In this document: positions 5,826 to 10,415 of the stretch, piece after piece | Layout: every line of letters starts with the position of its first letter | Position numbering within the stretch: position 1 is the stretch's first letter | From: Synergistes sp. | GTDB taxonomy: Bacteria; Synergistota; Synergistia; Synergistales; Synergistaceae | DNA length: 10,415 bases | Direction of reading: 5' to 3' | Assembly (NCBI GenBank): GCA_016288355.1 | Contig: JAEEYY010000224.1 | Location: forward strand, 1 to 10,415 | Position numbers and translations under genes: made by a program | Notes under the pieces: generated by a model | What the model saw: only the letters and a program-made list of their open reading frames with translations | Databases searched by the model: none | What the model was told of the DNA's origin: nothing

Positions 5826-6026
5826 TTGGCGAAGAAGTTCAACATCGAAGTTGTGGAGAAATGGTGCAAGGGATGTGGCCTCTGTATCGCTATATGCCCC
5901 AAGAAAGTTCTTGAACTTAACGACAAAGTTAAGTGCGTAGCGGTTCGTAGTGAAGACTGCATTGGCTGCCGCCAGTGCGAGAACACATGCCCGGATCTGG
6001 CTGTTACTGTTAAGGAGTGTGAATAA
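5826..6026 (+). CDS. korD: 2-oxoacid:ferredoxin oxidoreductase delta subunit (ferredoxin-like)
   Basis: This is the small electron-transfer subunit that carries electrons from the TPP core to ferredoxin. With a TTG start at 5826 it is 66 residues beginning MAKKFNIEVVEKW. AGGAAGGTGG (5809-5818) sits seven bases upstream, and the N-terminus then matches the family. A GTG at 5802 in the same frame would add eight residues but has a poor ribosome site. Two full [4Fe-4S] motifs are visible: C14, C17, C20 and C24-P, then C45, C48, C51 and C55-P, as in bacterial 2[4Fe-4S] ferredoxins. It is first in the operon, two bases before korA. Whether the enzyme prefers 2-oxoglutarate, pyruvate or branched-chain 2-oxoacids cannot be decided here, so the kor symbol is provisional. 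Confidence 0.9.
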   Translation: MAKKFNIEVVEKWCKGCGLCIAICPKKVLELNDKVKCVAVRSEDCIGCRQCENTCPDLAVTVKECE

Positions 6027-6028
6027 TC

Positions 6029-7159
6029 ATGGCCCAGAACGAATTCTGGCAGGGTAATAAGGCTATAGCGATGGGTGCTATCGCTGCCGGCTGCAGGTTC
6101 TTCGGCGGCTATCCTATCACCCCGTCAACAGAAATTATGGAAGCTATGTCTGAAGAGCTTCCGAAGCTCGGCGGCAAATTTGTACAGATGGAAGACGAGA
6201 TCGGCGGTATAGCCGCAGCGCTCGGCGCTTCCATAGCCGGCAAGAAAGCCATGACGGCAAGCTCCGGCCCCGGCATTTCTCTGAAACAGGAACTTCTTGG
6301 CTACGGCTACATCGCTGAGATTCCTCTTGTAGTCGCAGACGTAATGCGCGGCGGTCCGTCAACAGGACTTCCGACAAAAGTTTCACAGGCTGACGTTATG
6401 CAGGCCAAATGGGGCACGCACGGCGACCACGGTACCATCGCCTACGCTCCCTGCTCGATCCCCGAATGCTACAACATCACGATCAAAGCTTTCAACATGG
6501 CTGAGCGTTTCCGCCAGCCGGTACTCGTTATGGCCGACGAAGTTATCGGACATATGCGCGAGAAGATAACCATCCCGGAACCCGGAACATATAAGGTGGT
6601 AGACCGCAAGAAGCCGACAGTTGCTCCCGACGACTTCATTCCCTATCGCCCGGACGAAGACGACGTCCCGCCGATGCCCGCATTCGGCGACGGATACCGT
6701 TGGCACGTAACAGGCCTTACGACCAACGAGTGGGGCTTCCCGACAAACGACGCCCCCGACATCGACCTCAAGGCCAACAGAATAGTCCGCAAGGTCGACC
6801 GCTTCCGCGATGAGATAGTTGAATACAGAGAAGACTTCATGGAAGACGCAGAGATAGTCGTAGTTTCCTACGGCTCGGTCTCCCGCTCGTCGCTCCGCGC
6901 CATTCGCGAACTTCGCGAGCAGGGCGTAAAGGTCGGACATTTCCGCCCCATAACGATTTGGCCGTTCCCGGACAAAGAGATAGCCGCGTTCTCGAAGAGA
7001 GTGAAATGCATCATCGTTCCGGAACTCAACGCCGGTCAGATGGTCCGCGAAGTAGAAAGAGCCGTCAAGGCGAACTGCGAAGTCATATCGAAGAGCCTCA
7101 TCAACGGCGAACTTTACAAGCCGGCTGAGATTATGTCCTTCATCAAGGAGGTGGCGTAA
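6029..7159 (+). CDS. korA: 2-oxoacid:ferredoxin oxidoreductase alpha subunit
   Basis: The alpha subunit joins the beta subunit to form the TPP-binding active site that oxidatively decarboxylates a 2-oxoacid to acyl-CoA. The 376-residue protein has the PFOR domain I signature GNKAIAMGAIAAGC (9-22) and FGGYPITPSTEIME (25-38). MEDEIGGIAAALGASIAG (54-71) holds the Glu expected to contact the TPP pyrimidine ring, followed by SSGPGISLKQE (78-88). Domain II follows in the C-terminal third, with VVSYGSVSRSSLRAI (278-292) and GHFRPITIWPFPD (303-315). AAGGAG (6012-6017) precedes ATG 6029. The length and the separate beta and gamma genes fit the four-subunit KOR/VOR class rather than single-chain PFOR. 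Third positions favour C, suggesting high expression; this was judged by eye. Confidence 0.94.
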   Translation: MAQNEFWQGNKAIAMGAIAAGCRFFGGYPITPSTEIMEAMSEELPKLGGKFVQMEDEIGGIAAALGASIAGKKAMTASSGPGISLKQELLGYGYIAEIPLVVADVMRGGPSTGLPTKVSQADVMQAKWGTHGDHGTIAYAPCSIPECYNITIKAFNMAERFRQPVLVMADEVIGHMREKITIPEPGTYKVVDRKKPTVAPDDFIPYRPDEDDVPPMPAFGDGYRWHVTGLTTNEWGFPTNDAPDIDLKANRIVRKVDRFRDEIVEYREDFMEDAEIVVVSYGSVSRSSLRAIRELREQGVKVGHFRPITIWPFPDKEIAAFSKRVKCIIVPELNAGQMVREVERAVKANCEVISKSLINGELYKPAEIMSFIKEVA

Positions 7160-7161
7160 CC

Positions 7162-7992
7162 ATGCCACGCGAAGATGTAAAGAAACTTCTGCGCTCAAAG
7201 TTCATGCCCCATATCTGGTGCCCCGGCTGCGGACATGGGATCATTATGCACGCGATACTGCGCGCGATAGCCGACCTTCAGATACCGAAGGAAAAGGTCT
7301 GCATCTCGTCAGGTATAGGCTGCTCAAGCCGTATGCCCGGATACATTGACGCCTGCACGCTCCACACAGCTCACGGACGTTCACTCGCGTTCGCGACGGG
7401 CGTAAAGCTTGCCAACCCCGAACTCACGATAGTCAACGTCATGGGCGACGGCGACGGCACCGCGATCGGCGGCAACCACTTCATCCACGCCTGCCGCCGC
7501 AACATCGGCATCGCCGCTATCGTTATGAACAACAATATCTACGGTATGACCGGCGGTCAGGCTTCCCCGACGACGCCGGAAGGCGCTTTCGCAGCGACAG
7601 CTCCGTACGGCGCTATCGACCCGACATTTGATATCTGCAAACTCGCTGCCGGCGCAGGCGCTACATACGTCGCGCGTACGACAGTCGCCAACCCGATGCA
7701 GTGCACCCAGTTCATCAAAAAGGCGATCGAGCATCAGAAGAAGGGTTTTGCCGTAGTCGAGATCATTTCTTACTGCCATACGCAGTTTGGACGCAAAAAC
7801 AAGCGCAGCCGCCCGACGGACAACGTCAAATGGCTGAAAGAGCACACTGTACTTAAGGCACAGGCCGACAAGATGACGCCGGAAGAACTCGAAGGCAAGA
7901 TCATCTGCGGTGAATTCCTGAATGTAGAGAACGCGCGCGAATACACGGATCGCTACAACGACGTTATCGCCCGCGCTCAGGGAAAGAAGTAG
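7162..7992 (+). CDS. korB: 2-oxoacid:ferredoxin oxidoreductase beta subunit (TPP-binding)
   Basis: The beta subunit binds the diphosphate of thiamine diphosphate through Mg2+ and carries the proximal [4Fe-4S] cluster. The 276-residue protein shows WCPGCGHG (19-26) and GIGCSS (51-56). The TPP motif starts at GDGDGTAIGGNH (95-106) and ends at NNNIYGMTGGQ (123-133). SYCHTQFGR (203-211) follows. C20, C23, C54 and C205 are the likely cluster ligands by analogy with PFOR domain VI. AAGGAGGTGG (7145-7154) lies within the end of korA, and ATG 7162 is two bases after the korA stop, so coupling is likely. No frameshift or missing motif is seen. Substrate choice among 2-oxoacids is not readable from the sequence alone. 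Confidence 0.94.
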   Translation: MPREDVKKLLRSKFMPHIWCPGCGHGIIMHAILRAIADLQIPKEKVCISSGIGCSSRMPGYIDACTLHTAHGRSLAFATGVKLANPELTIVNVMGDGDGTAIGGNHFIHACRRNIGIAAIVMNNNIYGMTGGQASPTTPEGAFAATAPYGAIDPTFDICKLAAGAGATYVARTTVANPMQCTQFIKKAIEHQKKGFAVVEIISYCHTQFGRKNKRSRPTDNVKWLKEHTVLKAQADKMTPEELEGKIICGEFLNVENAREYTDRYNDVIARAQGKK

Positions 7993-8004
7993 GAGGTACG
8001 GATC

Positions 8005-8595
8005 ATGGGCGATCGTTTTGAAATTCGCGTTGCAGGATCCGGCGGACAGGGAGTCATTCTCGCCGCAGTGATCCTTGGTGAGGCGGCTGCACTCCGTACA
8101 GAAGGCCTCAATTCGGTTCAGAGCCAGGCTTACGGTCCGGAAGCCCGCGGCGGAGCCTCAAAGTCGGAAGTCGTCTATGACCGCGACGAGATAGACTATC
8201 CGAAGGCGTCGCACCCCAATCTGCAGATAATCCTTACGCAGAAAGCATGCGACACATACAGCCATGACACGGCAAAGGGAGCTACGGTCATTCTCGACGA
8301 CTTCTTCGTTACAGATCCTCCGAAGCTCGATGCTGAGATCTACATGCTGCCGATAGTAAGAACGGCCCGCGAAAAGCTCGGCCGCGAGATCGTCGTCAAC
8401 ATGGTTGCGCTCGGCACAGCGGCGAAGGCCCTTGAAGACAAGGGACTTACAAAGCCGCAGGCCATCAAGGAAGCCATCCTCGCCCGCGTACCGAAGGGCA
8501 CCGAAGAGCTCAACGAGAAGGCTTTTGAAGAAGGCTACAAGATGATGTGCGAAGCGGTAGCAGCGAAAAAAGCCTGCGGCTGCGGCTGCAAATAA
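8005..8595 (+). CDS. korC: 2-oxoacid:ferredoxin oxidoreductase gamma subunit
   Basis: The gamma subunit is the PFOR gamma-domain partner that completes the complex and contributes to coenzyme A binding in related enzymes. The 196-residue protein has the nucleotide-like loop VAGSGGQGVILAAVILGEAA (9-28) and the family motif SQAYGPEARGGASKSEV (40-56). The second half includes MLPIVRTAREKLGREIVVNM. AGGAGGT (7991-7997) overlaps the korB stop, and ATG 8005 is well spaced. The odd part is the end: residues 188-196 read KKACGCGCK, with Cys at 191, 193 and 195. This tail could bind a metal or be a redox tag, but it may be a neutral extension. A strong terminator follows at 8643-8670, which closes the operon. 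Confidence 0.93.
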   Translation: MGDRFEIRVAGSGGQGVILAAVILGEAAALRTEGLNSVQSQAYGPEARGGASKSEVVYDRDEIDYPKASHPNLQIILTQKACDTYSHDTAKGATVILDDFFVTDPPKLDAEIYMLPIVRTAREKLGREIVVNMVALGTAAKALEDKGLTKPQAIKEAILARVPKGTEELNEKAFEEGYKMMCEAVAAKKACGCGCK

Positions 8596-8642
8596 ACTGC
8601 AAAACAGCAGAAAAGAAGCAGCTTTCTGGCAGCTGTATTTTT

Positions 8643-8670
8643 CAGGGAGCCCGACAGGGCTCCCTGTTTT
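8643..8670 (+). terminator. rho-independent terminator of the kor operon
   Basis: CAGGGAGCCC (8643-8652), loop GACA, GGGCTCCCTG (8657-8666) is a perfect 10-bp GC-rich stem followed by TTTT. A weaker hairpin (CAGCT 8619-8623 / AGCTG 8631-8635) followed by TATTTTT lies just before it, so two terminators may act in tandem. Confidence 0.9.
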
Positions 8671-8819
8671 ATGCGCGCAGGGAGCTTAGGCCTTGTTTTA
8701 TTACCTGCACGATGAGTCCGACGGCGTAAGTGTCCTTCCGCAGATCCTGCCCGTCTTTCAAACAGCCATTTGAGCAGTATGAGAGAGCGCCGTGAGCGGC
8801 ATGTTAAAGTGCCTGCGTG

Positions 8820-8847
8820 TTGACAAAATCAAAAAATACTGTATAAT
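8820..8847 (+). promoter_or_regulatory. promoter of tRNA-Lys/tRNA-Glu
   Basis: TTGACA (8820-8825) and TATAAT (8842-8847) are both perfect consensus boxes with a 16-base spacer. The mature tRNA begins about 15 bases after the predicted start. The 149 bases between the kor terminator and this promoter show no gene or strong structure. Confidence 0.9.
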
Positions 8848-8868
8848 AGCACCTCGTGATATGTGAGC

Positions 8869-8944
8869 GAGCCGTTAGCTCAGTTGGCAGAGCACCGGAC
8901 TTTTAATCCGGGTGTCCCGGGTTCAAGTCCCGGACGGCTCACCA
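8869..8944 (+). tRNA. tRNA-Lys (anticodon TTT)
   Basis: This is a complete 76-base tRNA with encoded CCA. The acceptor GAGCCGT pairs with ACGGCTC. The D-stem is GCTC/GAGC, and the anticodon stem CCGGA/TCCGG holds the loop CTTTTAA (anticodon TTT). The T-stem CCGGG/CCCGG holds TTCAAGT. It reads AAA and AAG lysine codons. It is first in a two-tRNA transcript, nine bases before tRNA-Glu. Confidence 0.97.
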
Positions 8945-8953
8945 CCTTTTGAC

Positions 8954-9029
8954 GGTCCTATCGTCCAGAGGCCTAGGACACCGCCCTTTCAAGGCGGCGA
9001 CGCGAGTTCGAATCTCGCTAGGACCGCCA
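8954..9029 (+). tRNA. tRNA-Glu (anticodon TTC)
   Basis: This is a complete 76-base tRNA with encoded CCA. The acceptor GGTCCTA pairs with TAGGACC, with discriminator G. The anticodon stem CCGCC/GGCGG holds the loop CTTTCAA (anticodon TTC). The T-stem GCGAG/CTCGC holds TTCGAAT. It is cotranscribed with the upstream tRNA-Lys. No clear terminator follows. Confidence 0.97.
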
Positions 9030-9215
9030 AAACTTTTCCGCCGGTATTATTTTCCTGTAAATAACAACATTGAAATATTATAATTACGCAGGATGGCCTT
9101 ATGCCGTGCCGCACGAAAATTATAGTGTGTTCAAAAAAGCTGTGCGTTTTTGTCATATATTCTTCACATTTATGTGGTAGACTTCAGTTAATGAAACATT
9201 AAGGGGGTTTTGCCA

Positions 9216-10004
9216 ATGAAAAAGACATTGTCATTAGTTATATTGACTCTTCTGGCACTGACAGTGACCTGCTGCGCGGCTTTTGCAGACACGCCGCTGA
9301 TCAACAGGATCCAGTACACCGGAAACGGCAAGGTCATCATCAGCTTTGACCGCGATATCCACGTAGATGAGCACAGCATCACAGTATATGATTACGCCGG
9401 CAGGATCGTTCCCTCGATAATAGCCGGTAATTATAAGAGACAGATCGTCTTGAGACTTCCAAATGCCGGATACAACCAGAGGTATACGTTTGAAATAGAC
9501 GGCGTGAATTCAGGCAGCAGCGGAGGCCTTTTCTATTCAAACTCTTTCTTTACAAGAGACAATTGGTATGAAGACTGGACAAGTATTGCGAGGGATCTTC
9601 TGAAACATCCGGGAAGGCCCGGCAGACGCAGCGGTTCAAGATACAACGGCCAGAATCAGCAGTGGGACAACGGCAGTTACGGTATGGGTGAGGGGCATGA
9701 CAACAGGCAGAACCGGCCGTACTGGTATGAAAACAAACCGGGACAGCAGCCTTATTGGGACAACGACAGGCCGGATCACAGACCGCGGAGTCATGACTTC
9801 AAACCGGGACAGCATCCTCAGTGGAATGGCGACAGACCCGACCAGCGGCCCGGCGGCCGCGACGGCAGACCGGAACGTCAGCCGCGCAGCCATGATGTCA
9901 GGCCGGTACAGCCGCCGCAGCCGGGACAGCAGAACAAGCCTGTACAGCCGCCTCAGGCACAGAACAATCAGCAGCAGCTAAGACAGCGCGTCAGCGATAA
10001 ATAA
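9216..10004 (+). CDS. secreted protein with low-complexity Pro/Gln/Arg-rich repeat tail
   Basis: This 262-residue protein is placed at ATG 9216, with AAGGGGG (9201-9207) eight bases upstream; a TTG at 9210 would add only two residues. The start MKKTLSLVILTLLALTVTCC followed by AAFA is a signal peptide with a likely cut after A24. The Cys pair at 19-20 does not sit in a good lipobox. Residues 25-115 look like one small beta-sandwich domain (IQYTGNGKVIISFDRDIHV, ITVYDYAGRIV), similar in style to SbsA-type Ig-like domains, though this is uncertain. From about 130 to the end the chain is disordered and rich in Pro, Gln, Arg, Asp and Gly. KPGQQPYWDNDRP (174-186) and RPRSHDF (189-195) recur as KPGQHPQWNGDRP (196-208) and QPRSHDV (222-228). 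The basic tail may contact envelope polymers or nucleic acid; function is unknown. Confidence 0.85.
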   Translation: MKKTLSLVILTLLALTVTCCAAFADTPLINRIQYTGNGKVIISFDRDIHVDEHSITVYDYAGRIVPSIIAGNYKRQIVLRLPNAGYNQRYTFEIDGVNSGSSGGLFYSNSFFTRDNWYEDWTSIARDLLKHPGRPGRRSGSRYNGQNQQWDNGSYGMGEGHDNRQNRPYWYENKPGQQPYWDNDRPDHRPRSHDFKPGQHPQWNGDRPDQRPGGRDGRPERQPRSHDVRPVQPPQPGQQNKPVQPPQAQNNQQQLRQRVSDK

Positions 10005-10041
10005 AGTACGATCATTTAAGGCTGGCGAAAATAATCAAAAC

Positions 10042-10070
10042 AAAAGGCAGGGATATAGCCCCTGCCTTTT
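10042..10070. terminator. bidirectional rho-independent terminator
   Basis: AAAAGGCAGGG (10042-10052) and CCCTGCCTTTT (10060-10070) form an 11-bp stem around a seven-base loop. The T-run on each strand suits termination from either side. It ends the gene at 9216-10004 and backs up the minus-strand terminator for the tRNA cluster. Confidence 0.88.
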
Positions 10071-10107
10071 AATTTGAGCAACAGCAGCCGGATGGCAGCC
10101 AGTTACT

Positions 10108-10139
10108 AAAAAAGGACTTCCGCTGACCGCGAAAGTCCT
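10108..10139 (-). terminator. terminator of the minus-strand tRNA cluster
   Basis: On the minus strand AGGACTT (complement of 10133-10139) pairs with AAGTCCT (complement of 10113-10119). An inner CGC/GCG pairing follows after one mismatch, with a five-base loop, and the hairpin runs into six T (complement of 10108-10113). It lies 11 bases after the end of tRNA-Val. Confidence 0.85.
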
Positions 10140-10149
10140 GTATTTGCAA

Positions 10150-10224
10150 TGGTGGGCGATATTGGGTTCGAACCAACGACTTCCACCGTGTGAAGGTGAC
10201 ACTCTACCGCTGAGTTAATCGCCC
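10150..10224 (-). tRNA. tRNA-Val (anticodon CAC)
   Basis: Read on the minus strand this is a 75-base tRNA with encoded CCA. The acceptor GGGCGAT pairs with ATCGCCC. The D-stem ACTC/GAGT has a short loop, and the anticodon stem TCACC/GGTGG holds TTCACAC (anticodon CAC, reads GTG). The T-stem GTTGG/CCAAT holds TTCGAAC. It is last in the minus-strand cluster, seven bases after tRNA-Lys. Confidence 0.96.
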
Positions 10225-10231
10225 ATAAAAA

Positions 10232-10307
10232 TGGTGGATCGTACAGGAATCGAACCTGTAACCCCCTGATTAAGAGTCAGGTGCTCTGCCAGTTGAGCTA
10301 ACGATCC
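10232..10307 (-). tRNA. tRNA-Lys (anticodon CTT), copy nearer tRNA-Val
   Basis: On the minus strand this is a 76-base tRNA with encoded CCA. The acceptor GGATCGT pairs with ACGATCC. The D-stem is GCTC/GAGC, and the anticodon stem CCTGA/TCAGG holds CTCTTAA (anticodon CTT, reads AAG). The T-stem ACAGG/CCTGT holds TTCGATT. It differs clearly in its stems from the tRNA-Lys(TTT) at 8869-8944. Confidence 0.97.
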
Positions 10308-10335
10308 GGCCTTAAGGCTGACGCATATCAAAAAA

Positions 10336-10411
10336 TGGTGGATCGTACAGGAATCGAACCTGTAACCCCCTGATTAAGAGTCAGGTGCTCTGCCAGTTGA
10401 GCTAACGATCC
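10336..10411 (-). tRNA. tRNA-Lys (anticodon CTT), identical second copy
   Basis: This copy is identical base for base to the gene at 10232-10307 and lies 104 bases further right on the same strand. It is complete, with the 5' end of the tRNA only four bases from the window edge. The cluster promoter must therefore lie outside the window. Confidence 0.97.
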
Positions 10412-10415
10412 GGCC

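Larger units (their letters stand above)
10227..10415. repeat. tandem duplication carrying tRNA-Lys(CTT), 104-base unit
   Basis: The stretch from the A-run at 10227 through GGCC at 10311 recurs from 10331 to the window end at 10415 with no visible difference, a period of 104 bases. Each unit holds one tRNA-Lys(CTT) gene. The intergenic part (TTAAGGCTGACGCATATC, 10312-10329) is seen only once because the window ends. More units may lie beyond. Confidence 0.9.

Noticed and set aside
5752..5940. Reading frame beginning at ATG 5752 in the kor leader, as a possible leader peptide.
   Set aside because: It has no ribosome site, overlaps the KorD coding region in another frame, and its translation shows no conserved pattern.
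6383..7198. 271-codon minus-strand open frame across korA.
   Set aside because: It lies wholly antisense to korA and the korB start; the length is explained by biased third positions in a highly expressed gene.
8671..8819. 149-base gap between the kor terminator and the tRNA promoter, checked for small genes.
   Set aside because: No reading frame with a ribosome site and no strong hairpin were seen.
9030..9200. Possible promoter for the gene at 9216: TATAAT at 9079-9084, or TTGTCA at 9150-9155.
   Set aside because: Neither has a convincing partner box at 16-18 bases, so no promoter is called. This 186-base gap is AT-rich and shows no other structure.

Overview
The window looks like an ordinary chromosomal region of an anaerobic, amino-acid-fermenting bacterium. 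The Synergistota (the Cloacibacillus/Synergistes group) are my best guess. This rests on the moderate-to-high GC, the Shine-Dalgarno sites, a complete four-subunit ferredoxin-linked 2-oxoacid oxidoreductase operon, and the acpS-nnr-tsaE-tsaB gene order. The assignment is inference, because no 16S or other phylogenetic marker is present.

Layout. At 115-1080 a two-gene plus-strand unit encodes a YunG-like protein with a candidate Cys-His-Asp triad and a small zinc-ribbon protein. At 1208-1951 a secreted protein of unknown function has its own promoter and a terminator at about 2060-2086. Positions 2123-2210 hold a minus-strand tRNA-Leu(CAG) with a good promoter at 2233-2261. The roughly 400-base gap that follows holds a long stem-loop (2284-2325), a candidate small structured RNA with its own promoter and a T7 tail (about 2369-2449), and the acpS promoter.

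Positions 2617-5652 are a tightly packed housekeeping operon. acpS activates acyl carrier protein, nnr repairs damaged NAD(P)H hydrates, and tsaE and tsaB are partners in making the t6A modification of tRNA. Three of these genes overlap or nearly touch.

Positions 5713-8670 hold a 2-oxoacid:ferredoxin oxidoreductase operon in the order delta, alpha, beta, gamma (korDABC type). It has a strong promoter, a perfect 9-bp inverted repeat overlapping the -10 box and start point, and a textbook terminator. The four subunits together would decarboxylate a 2-oxoacid to its acyl-CoA and reduce ferredoxin. KorA and KorB form the TPP core, KorD carries two [4Fe-4S] clusters, and KorC completes the complex.

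Positions 8820-9029 hold tRNA-Lys(TTT) and tRNA-Glu(TTC) behind a near-consensus promoter. Positions 9216-10004 encode a secreted protein with a short folded domain and a long Pro/Gln/Arg/Asp-rich repetitive tail. The right end holds convergent terminators and a minus-strand tRNA cluster: tRNA-Val(CAC) and two identical tRNA-Lys(CTT) copies in a 104-base tandem repeat that reaches the window edge.

I see no mobile element, CRISPR array, phage gene or clearly new multi-gene system. The items most worth a second look are the kor operator-like palindrome, the candidate small RNA upstream of acpS, and the two secreted or orphan proteins.
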